DNA of 64,000 nucleotides from Micromonospora sp. NBC_01813 (GTDB lineage Bacteria; Actinomycetota; Actinomycetes; Mycobacteriales; Micromonosporaceae): NCBI RefSeq assembly GCF_035917335.1, contig NZ_CP109067.1, positions 5,207,001 to 5,271,000 of the forward strand, read 5' to 3'. Shown piece by piece: positions 52,881 to 60,993 of this stretch (position 1 is its first letter; each line of letters starts with the position of its first letter). The notes under the pieces were generated by a model. It saw only the letters and a program-made list of their open reading frames with translations, ran no database searches and was not told where the DNA came from. The position numbers and the translations under genes were made by a program.

Positions 52881-54098
52881 ATGACATTCACCCACCGCAA
52901 TACAGCGTTTCGATCGGCCCGTACGGCGACTATGCTCGCCGTACTGATGCTGGGGTCGACGCTGGCCGTCAGCACACCCGCCGCCGCCTCATCCGCCATG
53001 CCCACCGCGGAGATGGCCGACTGCCTGCTCTACGAGTCGACCGACGAGCTCGCCTGCTACCGCGACTTCCAGACCGCCATGAAGGTGGCGACCGACGGGG
53101 CGGTCACCGACGCGCCACGCGACGGCGGCCGACTCGACGCGGCGACCACCGAGCGGATCGCCGCCGCCGGCGACACCGCCACCCGCGCCATGACATCCGG
53201 TACGGCCGCAGCCGCCCAGGTGGTGCTCGGGATCGCGTACAAGAACGCCAACTTCACCGGCGGCACCCTCAACCTGATCTCGAACACCGGCACCTGCAGC
53301 GGCGGCAAGAACCACTTCTTCGACAGCTTCTCCAACGCCGGCTGGAACGATGCGATCAGCTCGTACAAGAACATCACCGACTGCGCCAGCAACTACTACG
53401 TCAACACCAACCAGTCCGGCACCCACCACATGTGGTACTCGCACGACCAGCTCGCGCAGGTGCCCGCCAACGACCAGTACAGCTCGATCAAGTTCTGGGA
53501 CGGCCCGTCCCGCAAGGAACTCTTCGACCGCTGCGACAGCCGCGCCGAGTACTGCCGGTTCGTGCCGGGGACGCCGGTGACCGAGAGCGCCGCCGGCTTC
53601 CGTGAGGTGGCCCGGCACGTCAACTGCACCCCGTACGACAACAGCCTGTCGGTCCAGTGGTCCGACACCACCGGCGGGTCGATCACCATGACCACCGAGG
53701 TCACCGCGACCGCCACCTTCGGCTTCAGCGCGCTGAGCAGCGTGTCGGCGAGCATCAGCCAGAGCGTCGGCCGGGAGTGGAACTGGGAGTCGACCATCTC
53801 GCGGACCACGTCGCTCAACTCCGGCCCGATGGGCTGGACCGCGCTGGACCGTAGCCCCAAGCTGCAGACCGCGCAGGGCACCATCGAGGTGAAGCTGAAG
53901 AGCAGCGCCTGGGGTCGCAAGGAGTGGAAGATCTGGGACTTCAAGGCGACCGTCGAGGTCCCCGGCCACCTGGGCGTCACCCGGTCCCGGGGCGGCCCGA
54001 TGACCGAGGCCGAGATCGCTGAGCTCTGCTCCGACCCGGCCCGCCGGGCTGCCGCGCCGACCCGCTTCGAGACCCGCCGCGAGCTCGCCGACAGCTGA
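52881..54098 (+). CDS. Secreted beta-gamma-crystallin-like protein with possible pore-forming C-terminus
   Basis: ATG 52881 gives a 405-residue precursor with a signal peptide ending near AAASSA. Residues about 116-185 (IAYKNANFTGGTLNLI; FSNAGWNDAISSYKN) fit a beta-gamma-crystallin fold as in the peptidase inhibitor I36 group. The C-terminal part (about 250-380) is rich in Ser/Thr with alternating polar and hydrophobic residues (ITMTTEVTATATFGFSALSS; VSASISQSVGREWNWESTIS), as in the amphipathic strands of aerolysin-type toxins. The crystallin call is moderate and the pore-forming call is a hypothesis. No ribosome binding site is obvious; the upstream 150 bp are AT-richer than average. A strong terminator follows. 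Confidence 0.75.
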   Translation: MTFTHRNTAFRSARTATMLAVLMLGSTLAVSTPAAASSAMPTAEMADCLLYESTDELACYRDFQTAMKVATDGAVTDAPRDGGRLDAATTERIAAAGDTATRAMTSGTAAAAQVVLGIAYKNANFTGGTLNLISNTGTCSGGKNHFFDSFSNAGWNDAISSYKNITDCASNYYVNTNQSGTHHMWYSHDQLAQVPANDQYSSIKFWDGPSRKELFDRCDSRAEYCRFVPGTPVTESAAGFREVARHVNCTPYDNSLSVQWSDTTGGSITMTTEVTATATFGFSALSSVSASISQSVGREWNWESTISRTTSLNSGPMGWTALDRSPKLQTAQGTIEVKLKSSAWGRKEWKIWDFKATVEVPGHLGVTRSRGGPMTEAEIAELCSDPARRAAAPTRFETRRELADS

Positions 54099-54132
54099 TC
54101 CAGATCACCGATGCCTTGATCCAAGGAGGGGG

Positions 54133-54176
54133 TGTCCCGGGGTGTCCGCCAGCTTGCTGGCGGACACCCCGGGACA
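54133..54176. terminator. Long perfect hairpin terminator
   Basis: Two perfectly complementary 21-bp arms (54133-54153 and 54156-54176) are separated by a two-base loop, 34 bp after the crystallin-like gene and just beyond the MerR gene's stop. It can stop transcripts from both sides. Confidence 0.85.
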
Positions 54177-54199
54177 GGCGTACGCCCGGACGTGACGCC

Positions 54200-55201
54200 T
54201 CAGGGCAACGCGGTGACCGCCGCGTGCAGCCAGGTGGTGGCCGGCGCGCCGACCGCCTTCGGCTGCGGTACGCCGTTGATCGTCGCCGTCAACGATTGGT
54301 ACCTGCCGAGCAGTTCGGCGTACCGGCTCACCTGCCGACCGGGGTCGGCGGCGGCTAGCTGACGCCGTACGGCGGCGGCATCCGGTTCGTCGGCGCGCGC
54401 TGCGACAGCTGCCAGGTACCGACCGGCCAGCTCCCGGGCCTGCGGTGAGTCGACCGGCAGCCCGGCCTCGGCTGCGTCCCTTGCCTCGGTGAGCAGCTCC
54501 ACCAACTGCTCCACCTCCGCATCCGTCTGCGAGTCCGCTGTGTGGTCCGCCTCCGGGTCCGTCCCCTCGGCAGGAGGCTGCGGCTGCGTCCGCTGGTCGG
54601 CGGGTGGCCCGGCGAAGGTGTCGCTGAAGTAGCGGCGGACCGCCTGCCGGAAGTCGGCATCCTGGACCAGGTCGGCCAGCTCGATCCACGCTTCGAGCTG
54701 CTCGCTGGTCGGATCCGCCGGCAACCGGGGCCGCCACGGGCGCAGATAGTCGACGAAGTCGTCGATCCCGAGGCCGGCTGTGAACTCGGTCGAGAAATCG
54801 TCGACGAGCTGCTCCCGCTCCTCGTCGGACATGGTCACCAGCTTGTGCATGAGGCTCACCTGTTCGGTCGTACCGCGTTGTCTGACGATCGTGCGAAGAA
54901 CGGCCCGGCGGGCCCGGAACCGGCTGAGCTGGCGGTCGACGACCGCCAGGTGCGCGGTCGCGAGATCGCCCAACGCGATCTCCTCGGCCAGCAGTTTGCG
55001 GATGTCGTCGATGCCGGCGTCCAGCTCGCGCAGGGTGCGGATGAGTTCGAGGCGCGCGATGGCGTCGACGTCGTAGCGCCGGTAGCCGGCGTCGGTGTGC
55101 TCGGCGGGGGTGACGATCCCGGCGTCGGAGTAGAACCGGATCGCGCTGACGCTCAGGCCGGTACGCCTGGCGACCTCGCCGATCGAGTAGAGCTCGTCCA
55201 T
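54200..55201 (-). CDS. MerR family regulator with large effector domain
   Basis: The 333-residue protein has a MerR helix-turn-helix and wing (YSIGEVARRTGLSVSAIRFY; AGYRRYDVDAIARLELIRTL), a coiled-coil dimer helix, and a C-terminal helical effector domain of about 200 residues interrupted by an acidic, Pro/Gln-rich segment. No Cys metal-binding set is present, so it is more like drug- or small-molecule-sensing MerR proteins. An inverted repeat of the MerR-operator kind lies 17-33 bp upstream of its start, suggesting autoregulation. Confidence 0.9.
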   Translation of the reverse strand: MDELYSIGEVARRTGLSVSAIRFYSDAGIVTPAEHTDAGYRRYDVDAIARLELIRTLRELDAGIDDIRKLLAEEIALGDLATAHLAVVDRQLSRFRARRAVLRTIVRQRGTTEQVSLMHKLVTMSDEEREQLVDDFSTEFTAGLGIDDFVDYLRPWRPRLPADPTSEQLEAWIELADLVQDADFRQAVRRYFSDTFAGPPADQRTQPQPPAEGTDPEADHTADSQTDAEVEQLVELLTEARDAAEAGLPVDSPQARELAGRYLAAVAARADEPDAAAVRRQLAAADPGRQVSRYAELLGRYQSLTATINGVPQPKAVGAPATTWLHAAVTALP

Positions 55202-55217
55202 GGCAGTGACTATGGCG

Positions 55218-55234
55218 TCTCAAGCAACTTGAGA
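55218..55234. promoter_or_regulatory. MerR operator candidate
   Basis: TCTCAAG-CAA-CTTGAGA is a perfect inverted repeat with seven-base arms upstream of the merR start (ATG 55201). CTCAAG-type repeats like this are typical of MerR-regulated promoters. Confidence 0.6.
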
Positions 55235-55315
55235 GTCAACATGGTTGTTCAGCAGGTGATGCGGCCGGGCGTGGGTGGCCGGGGCCGGTTACTTCGATAC
55301 TTGGGAGGCACCGAC

Positions 55316-55813
55316 GTGGTACGGCGACACAGCTACTTCCGTGGCCGGGGCGCGCCGCCTCCGGTGGTGTTCCTCGCTGCGCTGTCGGTCGCAGTGTGTT
55401 TCGGCTGTACGCCGAGCCCGCCGGTCTCGGTCGCCGAGTCGGACCCGACGCTGCTTGTCCACGACGTCCGACGTGGTGGCGACGACGCGCAGGTCGACGG
55501 GTACCTGCGTCACCTCGCCGACGCGGACTGCTTCGTTCTTGAACCGGACGCGGCGACCGGGCCGGACGGGATGCGCAACGTCGCTGTCTGGCCGCCCGGC
55601 ACGAAGGTGTGGCGGGACGGCGAGCAGGTCGTCGGGGTCGAAGTGCCGGGTCGGGAGCCGATTGCGATCGGCAGCCGGGTCGTCGGCGGTGGCGGCTACG
55701 CCAACCCGTCGACCAGCGACCTCGACCTGCCCGAGGTGTCCCCCGACTGTCTGACCGGCGGCGGCGAGTTCGCCATGCTGCACACCATCACCAGCGTCAC
55801 CCCGCCAACCTGA
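55316..55813 (+). CDS. Hypothetical lipoprotein
   Basis: GTG 55316 lies seven bases after GGGAGG; the frame is open far upstream but no other start fits. The 165-residue precursor has a basic N-terminus, a hydrophobic helix (PPPVVFLAALSVAVCFGC) with a lipobox ending at FGC, and a mature part with VAVWPPGTKVWRDGEQVVGV and a further Cys pair. It diverges from merR. I do not recognise the family; it is likely an anchored surface protein. Confidence 0.72.
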   Translation: MVRRHSYFRGRGAPPPVVFLAALSVAVCFGCTPSPPVSVAESDPTLLVHDVRRGGDDAQVDGYLRHLADADCFVLEPDAATGPDGMRNVAVWPPGTKVWRDGEQVVGVEVPGREPIAIGSRVVGGGGYANPSTSDLDLPEVSPDCLTGGGEFAMLHTITSVTPPT

Positions 55814-55998
55814 GCACAGCAGATTGCGCCAAGCCCGGCCTCGACAAACCCGGACTGACACGTCACCTGCTGGCGCTCGACTGGTCCACAGGACATCATG
55901 AGGGGATGAACGACAGAATCTCAATCGACCATCGGATCATGGGCGGGGTGCCCTGCATCGCGGGAACGCGTATCCCTGTTGCAACGGTGATCGGACTA

Positions 55999-57092
55999 CT
56001 AGTGTCCCGTGTCTGAAGTCTTTTCGCGGTTTGCTTTGGTGAGGATCTGGTCGGCGGTTTTGGTCCAGGCGAAGGGTTTGCATCGCTGGTTGTAGCCGTC
56101 GATGAACGCACGGATCGCGGCGGTCAGGTCGGGCACGGAGGTGAAGGTGCCGCGGCGGATGGCCTGGCGGGTGATGATCCCAAAGAAGATCTCCACCATG
56201 TTCAGCCAGGAACAGCTGGTGGGGGTGAAGTGCATGGTGATGCGGGGGTGGCGGGCCAGCCAGGCTTTGACGTTCGGGTGGTTGTGGGTGGCGTAGTTGT
56301 CGACCACGACGTGCAGTTGCACTCGGGGGTGGGCCTTGGCGACCTGCTTGAGGAAGGCCAGGAACTCCACGTTGGAGTGCCGGTCGAAGCAGGCGTCGGC
56401 GCTGACGCGTCCGGTGGCCACCTCCAGGGCGGCGAACAGGGTGGTGGTGCCGTTGCGGACGTAGTCGTGGGTCCGGCGCTCCGCCAGTCCGGGGCGGAGC
56501 GGCAGGATCGGCGCGGTCCGGTCGAGCGCCTGGACCTGGGACTTCTCGTCGACCGAGACCACCACCGCGCCGGCCGGCGGGTTCAGGTACAGGCCGACCA
56601 CGTCCCGGATCCTGGCTTCCAGTTGAGGATCGGTGGAGAACTTGAACGTCTCCGACCGGTGCGGCTGCAGGCCCCATTTGCGCCAGACACGTGAAACGGT
56701 GGCGAAGCTGACCGGGGTTCCTCCCGGCGCATCTGGTCGGCCAGCAGCCGCGCCGACCAGTGCGTCACTCCGAGGTCCGCTGGCGGCCGCCCGTCGTCGG
56801 AGACGGTACGCACCACGATGGCGACTTCGTCGACCACCGACGGTCGGCCCGAGCGCCCCAGGTCGGCCAACGCGTCGATGCCGCCGGCGTCGTAGCGGTT
56901 ACGCCACGCCAGGACCGTCGGGGTCGACACCCCGACCTGACGGCCGATCGCCGCGTTCGGCATACCTTCAGCGGCCAGTAGAACAATCCTCGCCCGCTGC
57001 GCCAGACCCGCCGCTGCCTGTGATGACCGGGTCAGTGCGCGTAGACGAGACCCATCCCCCGGGCGAAGCGCCAACGGCGCGGCAACAGACAT
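55999..57092 (-). pseudogene. IS630 transposase, frameshifted
   Basis: The first frame (57092 to about 56730) encodes helix-turn-helix domains (MPNAAIGRQVGVSTPTVLAW; IDALADLGRSGRPSVVDE). The second frame continues with GGTPVSFATVSRVWRKWGLQ and the DDE nuclease: Asp in VVVSVDEKSQVQ, Asp in VVVDNYATHNHP, Glu in SWLNMVEIFFGII. The shift falls near 56720-56732. No slippery A-run is there, so it looks like an indel rather than programmed frameshifting, and the element is probably inactive on its own. The stop codon TAG (55999-56001) is completed by the target TA and one host base. Confidence 0.85.
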
Positions 57093-57142
57093 GCCTCATT
57101 GTCCCGCACCTAAACCACAAAACCACTTACGACACGTGACAC
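56002..57142 (-). mobile_element. IS630-family insertion sequence
   Basis: The 1,141-bp element is flanked by TA (56000-56001 and 57143-57144), the target duplication typical of IS630/Tc1-mariner elements. Terminal inverted repeats begin GTGTCCCGTGTCTGAAGT and GTGTCACGTGTCGTAAGT. It carries one leftward transposase gene in two frames. The insertion lies inside a DUF433 gene, and the joined ends reconstruct that gene exactly, so the borders are certain. Confidence 0.93.
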
Positions 57143-57272
57143 TAGGTCAGGGTTACAGCGTCAGCGAGGTGATTGAGGAATACCCAACTCTAACTAAGGA
57201 GGACATCCTCGCAGGCTTGCGTTTCGCCGCGCGAGCGGTCGACGAGCGGGAGCTTCCGTTGCGGCTGTCCGC

Positions 57273-57463
57273 ATGAGATTCTCGCACGGTCCGGCGCAGG
57301 CACACCAAGCGTGATCCTATTCCGACGCTCCGATCGTTCGGCGACGTCACTGACGTCCGTTCTTCTTGCAAATATTACCGAGATTGCAGCTGACCTCGAA
57401 AAAGGCGCGTTCGTGGTTCTCGGCGAGGAGCGGTTGCGAATTCGCCCTCTCCCATTCAGGTAG
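57273..57463 (+). pseudogene. DUF5615 PIN-like toxin with internal deletion
   Basis: ATG 57273 overlaps the antitoxin stop (ATGA) and begins MRF, as DUF5615 toxins do. In a different frame from about 57278 the sequence encodes ILARSGAGTPSVILFRRSDR and then SVLLANITEIAADLEKGAFV to a stop at 57461-57463, the C-terminal half of that family. About 60-70 residues with the catalytic Asp residues are missing, and the join is at ATTCTC, which could have been shared by both ends. The toxin is dead. Confidence 0.8.
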
Positions 57464-57569
57464 CCAGCCTCGACAGCACCGAGCCGGCTGTCCCGACGAC
57501 CACCCCTGCTACAGCCAGAAACACACCCACGGGAAACGCGCCAAGACCCACTCGCGCGAGAATCCTCGG

Positions 57570-58043
57570 GTGACTCGCCCTCTGCTGTTCCTCGACGTCG
57601 ATGGAGTCCTGAACCCGTTCGACGACACCATCTGCCCTTGCGGCTTCACCGAACACGACCTGTTCCCCGGTGAAGAACTCGTCCGCATCAACCCGACCCA
57701 TGGCATGTGGATCACCGAGCTCAGCGCCGTCTTCGACCTCATCTGGGCAACCAGCTGGAACGACGACGCGAACCGCCTGCTGGCGCCCTTGCTTCGCATC
57801 CCTGTGCTACCCGTCCTCACCATGCCGCCGCCACCGTTTGACCCCAGCGCAAAGGTCCCCCTCATCGCCGCCCACGCACAACGGCGACCAACAGCGTGGA
57901 TCGACGATGCCCACACCATCGAAGCCCGAGATTGGGCCGAGAAGCGCAACGCCCCGACTCTCCTGATCACCACCGACCCGGCGATCGGGCTCACCCGCGA
58001 GTCAGTTGATCACCTCCTCACCTGGAGGCAAACCCACCTCTGA
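57570..58043 (+). CDS. HAD-like hydrolase domain protein
   Basis: The 157-residue protein begins VTRPLLFLDVDGVLNPFDD, the HAD motif I with the nucleophile Asp. ATSWNDDANRLL resembles motif II, and PTAWIDDAHTIEARDWAE resembles motif IV with paired Asp. It fits small HAD-type proteins of actinobacteria with unknown substrates. The GTG at 57570 is chosen because it begins the domain; the frame is open back to 57366 and no strong ribosome binding site is seen. The preceding 100 bp hold nothing recognisable. Confidence 0.8.
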   Translation: MTRPLLFLDVDGVLNPFDDTICPCGFTEHDLFPGEELVRINPTHGMWITELSAVFDLIWATSWNDDANRLLAPLLRIPVLPVLTMPPPPFDPSAKVPLIAAHAQRRPTAWIDDAHTIEARDWAEKRNAPTLLITTDPAIGLTRESVDHLLTWRQTHL

Positions 58044-58161
58044 ACCCGCGAGACCTCATCCCCGCTGCTCAGGGCGTCACGTCCCGGACGCCCTGATGCG
58101 CTTGAGCCCAGTAAACTGCCGGCGACCTGGTCGGTCCGGCAGCGTTGGGTGGGTACGGATG

Positions 58162-58506
58162 TCAGGGCTGGGTGCCGAGACCGAGGCCGGTAGCAGCAAG
58201 GGTTGGTGGCCGCTCGCCGGTGGCGTCGGCATCACTGCCGTGGGTCACGCACTCCCGGGAGCGAGTGCGGATGTGACGGTCACGGGTCACTATCAGCCAA
58301 CCCTGTTCGGTGACCTGCGGAATCCATATGTCGTCGGGGGTCGCCACGTCCGTGACGACGCATGGCGGGCGGAGACGCTTGTGGACCTCACCGCCCGGGT
58401 CTCCCGGATAGGTCACGTCTGACCTGATGCGGGACAGCAGGATGCCGAGCCCGCGAATATCAGCGTCAAAGTAGAAGTGGACGCCCGCTGGCTTGGTCCG
58501 GGTCAT
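58162..58506 (-). CDS. PIN-like (DUF5615-related) toxin, possibly truncated
   Basis: The 114-residue product starts at ATG 58506, overlapping the DUF433 gene's stop by four bases. It shows FYFDADIRGLGILLSRIRSD, ATPDDIWIPQVTEQGWLIVT and RDRHIRTR, the PIN-like core with acidic residues. After SRECV the sequence becomes low-complexity (GERPPTLAATGLGLGTQP), unlike relatives, which continue with a further helix-strand unit. A frameshift near 58260 is possible. It is the probable partner of the DUF433 protein; activity is uncertain. Confidence 0.75.
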   Translation of the reverse strand: MTRTKPAGVHFYFDADIRGLGILLSRIRSDVTYPGDPGGEVHKRLRPPCVVTDVATPDDIWIPQVTEQGWLIVTRDRHIRTRSRECVTHGSDADATGERPPTLAATGLGLGTQP

Positions 58507-59150
58507 GCAGCTTTGGCGGTAGCCCGGACGGAGAACTCATACGCCAGCGCCCATGACACGTCGCTGGCGTCCAGGGCGTACATCTCGGCGATCGCGTCCG
58601 CGTCCTCGCCCGCGTCATGCTGCTCGGCGATGACCTCGGTACTCACGCCCTTGATCGACGGCTTGCCGAAGCGGACATCCGGCTGGATGCGTACCGGTGA
58701 TTCCAGGTTCGCGTCAGGGCTGTAGCTGACGGCTACGTCGCCTGACCAGCCGACCCGCCGGATGAAGGGATCCGCCGGAGTCGTGAGTAGGAGCTGGTCG
58801 CCCGCCACCGCCACCATCCAGTAGTCGACCCCGAGGCCAGCAGTGGTCTGGGCGTCGTAGACCAGGTTCCGGCCGGACACGAACGGACGTCGGTCAGCAA
58901 GCGGGTACGGCACGTCGAACTCCTCACGCAGCAGTTCGATGAACCGCCGAAGCTCCTTCATCGGCACGTTGTGTGTCTGCCGGTACTCCACGTTTCGAGT
59001 GCCGCGCGGTTTGTCGCGAAGGATCGGTTTGTAGGACTTGCTACTTCGCTGCGATCCTTCCAGCCAGTAGTGCAGGGTCGACTGCCGGACGCGCAGCAGC
59101 CGGGCTGCCTCTGCCTCCGAAAACATCTCGCGCTCCAGCACACTGGTCAT
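58503..59150 (-). CDS. DUF433 antitoxin with N-terminal helix-turn-helix
   Basis: The 215-residue protein has a MerR-like N-terminal helix-turn-helix (MFSEAEAARLLRVRQSTLHY), a middle region (YRQTHNVPMKELRRFIELLR), and a C-terminal DUF433 domain (VRIQPDVRFGKPSIKGVSTE; GEDADAIAEMYALDASDVSW). Such proteins are antitoxins that also bind DNA and repress their operon. It is translationally coupled to the PIN-like gene and would be expressed with it. Confidence 0.88.
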   Translation of the reverse strand: MTSVLEREMFSEAEAARLLRVRQSTLHYWLEGSQRSSKSYKPILRDKPRGTRNVEYRQTHNVPMKELRRFIELLREEFDVPYPLADRRPFVSGRNLVYDAQTTAGLGVDYWMVAVAGDQLLLTTPADPFIRRVGWSGDVAVSYSPDANLESPVRIQPDVRFGKPSIKGVSTEVIAEQHDAGEDADAIAEMYALDASDVSWALAYEFSVRATAKAA

Positions 59151-59206
59151 GGCGTCATTCTGGCACCCGGTCGCCGTCGCTGTGGGGTAGCGACGAGCAC
59201 GCCGAG

Positions 59207-59255
59207 GTGAGGCCTATCCACGCTATCCGTCGATGTTGACGTGGATGGGCCTCAC
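59207..59255 (-). terminator. Hairpin between the hypothetical gene and the DUF433 module
   Basis: Two 16-bp arms (59207-59222 and 59240-59255) pair with one G-U, around a 17-base loop. It lies 51 bp past the stop of the leftward gene at 59307 and 57 bp before the DUF433 start, so it may be a terminator or an operator. Confidence 0.6.
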
Positions 59256-59306
59256 TTCGATGGGGTACGCGGAGCAGCCGGGCCGCTGCCGCCACGGTGA
59301 ACACGG

Positions 59307-59636
59307 CTATTCGGCGGCGGGTACGAGGACTTCCGAGCCGGACCAGTTGATGTCGAGGTTGCCGAGGTCGCTCTCGGGTTCATCGTTCTCGTCGAGGGTG
59401 CTGAAGGTGGCGTGGTAGCAGCCGAACCCGTGACCGCCGGCGGTCAGGGTCGCGACCGCCCAGCCGCGCAGGTTCTCCCCCAGCTTCTCCGGCTGACGTG
59501 GGTCGACGGCGACCCGGATGACTCCGAGCAGGTCGTACGTCTGGTCGCGCGTGCCGGCGTTGTCGATGCGGCAGAGCGAGAACCCGTATCGCTCCTCCGC
59601 CTCCTGCTGGTAGATCAACTTTCCGAATCGGTACAC
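59307..59636 (-). CDS. Hypothetical protein
   Basis: AGGAG lies six bases before GTG 59636, which is better placed than GTG 59642 directly next to it, so the product is 109 residues starting VYRFGKLIYQQEAEERYGF. It is acidic, with beta-rich stretches (YDLLGVIRVAVDP; WAVATLTAGGHGFGCYHATF) and no signal peptide. The pattern resembles small actinobacterial proteins near DUF397/XRE genes, but I cannot name the family. Confidence 0.65.
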   Translation of the reverse strand: MYRFGKLIYQQEAEERYGFSLCRIDNAGTRDQTYDLLGVIRVAVDPRQPEKLGENLRGWAVATLTAGGHGFGCYHATFSTLDENDEPESDLGNLDINWSGSEVLVPAAE

Positions 59637-59745
59637 GTGCACCTCCTGGCGTCAGTCTTCCTCGGATCTCCTTCAGAATGCAGGCCAGGGTGGTTGATAT
59701 CAAGTAGGCAACCGTGGATACTTTGGAAACAAGTCCAACAGGCTG

Positions 59746-60669
59746 ATGGCAGAGGAGCTGATACCGGTGCCACCGAAGGGAACCGCCAGGGAGCGCAAGG
59801 CCGATCCGTTGACCGAGGGCTCACCGGTCGTGCACGCCTGGGAGCTGGGTCTGCGGTTACGGCAGCGCCGTGAGGAGATCGGCATGACCGCCGCTGCGGC
59901 CGGCAGGGCCGCCGGCATCATTCAGGCGTACGTCTCCGGAGTCGAAGCCGGCCGGGTCAAGTTGCCGGCGAAGCGGCTGGCGCAGCTCGTCGACATCTAC
60001 GAGCTGGAGCCGGACGACGCCGCCGAGTTGGAGGCACTACGGATGGGCGCCGCGCGTCGCGGCTGGTGGCAGGACTACGCCAAGCTCTTCCCGAACGAAT
60101 TCCTGCGCTTCCTCGGCTACGAGGCCGGCGCGTCGCAGATCCGAAGCCTGCACTCCGAGGCCATCCACGGCCTGCTGCAGACCGAGGAGTACGCCCGTGC
60201 CGTAATCCGTGGCGGCAACACTCTCGTTCGACTAACCGAAGTGGAGCGGCGGGTCGCCGTCCGGATGGCTCGCCAGGTGCGGCTCGACGGCAGCGACCCG
60301 ATCCGGCTCAACACGGTGATCAGCGAAGGCGCGCTGCGCCAGCAGGTCGGCGGCCCGGCGGTGATGCGAGCCCAACTCACCCACCTGGCCACCCTGATGA
60401 CCGAACGGCCGGAGCAGATCGAGATCCAGGTGATGCCGTTCAGCGCCGGAGCACATCCGGCGTTCGGTGGTCCGTACCAGATCCTCTCCTTCGCCTCGCC
60501 CCGGCTGTCTGACCTGGTCTGGCAGGAGATCCTGACCTTCATCGACATCGTCGACCAGTCGGTGCAGGTGAACGACTACGTGGTGACCTTCGCGGAGACC
60601 CGTGAGCGCGCGTTAAGCTCGCAGGACTCACTTGCTCTGATCCGCGAGATCGCCAGGGAGATGCAATGA
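59746..60669 (+). CDS. XRE family regulator with DUF5753 domain
   Basis: The 307-residue protein has a helix-turn-helix at about residues 33-90 (LGLRLRQRREEIGMTAAAAG; SGVEAGRVKLPAKRLAQLVD) and a C-terminal DUF5753 domain (LHSEAIHGLLQTEEYARAVI; PFSAGAHPAFGGPYQILSFA). In actinomycetes this type pairs with DUF397 genes (AbaA/WhiJ-like systems) to control development and antibiotics. Its last codons overlap the first DUF397 start. Codons 38 (59857-59859) and 290 (60613-60615) are TTA, so translation may depend on bldA tRNA. Confidence 0.92.
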   Translation: MAEELIPVPPKGTARERKADPLTEGSPVVHAWELGLRLRQRREEIGMTAAAAGRAAGIIQAYVSGVEAGRVKLPAKRLAQLVDIYELEPDDAAELEALRMGAARRGWWQDYAKLFPNEFLRFLGYEAGASQIRSLHSEAIHGLLQTEEYARAVIRGGNTLVRLTEVERRVAVRMARQVRLDGSDPIRLNTVISEGALRQQVGGPAVMRAQLTHLATLMTERPEQIEIQVMPFSAGAHPAFGGPYQILSFASPRLSDLVWQEILTFIDIVDQSVQVNDYVVTFAETRERALSSQDSLALIREIAREMQ

Positions 60670-60872
60670 CCCCTCAGGCCGGCACCCCGAATCGGGACTG
60701 GTTCACGTCCTCGCGCAGCTCCGACAACGCCTTGTGCGTCGAGGTCCGCTTCGCTGGCGGCCAGGTGGACGTACGCGACACCAAGGACCGCACTGGCCCA
60801 ACCCTCGCCTTCGACGCCACCACCTGGGCCAGCTTCGTCACCGGCCTCAAGGTCACCCCCGCCCAGCCCTGA
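60666..60872 (+). CDS. DUF397 protein, first copy
   Basis: The 68-residue protein matches DUF397 (DWFTSSRSSDNALCVEVRF; GGQVDVRDTKDRTGPTLAFD; WASFVTGLK). It overlaps the regulator gene by four bases (ATGA). DUF397 proteins are thought to act with the XRE/DUF5753 partner. Confidence 0.92.
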   Translation: MTPQAGTPNRDWFTSSRSSDNALCVEVRFAGGQVDVRDTKDRTGPTLAFDATTWASFVTGLKVTPAQP

Positions 60873-60993
60873 CGACCGGCCCTGCCGGGCTGGACTCCCC
60901 TGAAGTCAACTGCACGGGCTGGTCCGGCAACCCCGGATCAGCCCGCCCAACCCACGTTGACCGCTGCTCGACCGAGTCGTTGAGGAGATCTGG

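Larger units (their letters stand above)
55906..57276 (+). pseudogene. DUF433 antitoxin gene split by an IS630-type element
   Basis: The 5' part (55906-56001) encodes MNDRISIDHRIMGGVPCIAG and TRIPVATVIGLL; the 3' part (57145-57276) encodes GQGYSVSEVIEEYPTLTKED and a tail ending LPLRLSA. Removing the element and one TA copy restores a single frame of about 75 codons across CTA-CTA-GGT, a complete DUF433 protein. DUF433 proteins are usually antitoxins of PIN-like (DUF5615) toxins; a damaged DUF5615 gene follows with an ATGA overlap. As it stands, the 5' half reads into the element and stops after three more residues. Confidence 0.92.

Noticed and set aside
56720-56732. Programmed ribosomal frameshifting in the IS630 transposase
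   Set aside because: No A-rich or other slippery heptamer is present at the frame change, so a simple indel is more likely. A second intact copy of the element could overturn this.
57456-57701. A minus-strand frame ending in a hydrophobic segment (GAFPVGVFLAVAGVVVGTAG)
   Set aside because: Its N-terminal half is antisense to the HAD gene and there is no ribosome binding site; the hydrophobic end is probably chance.
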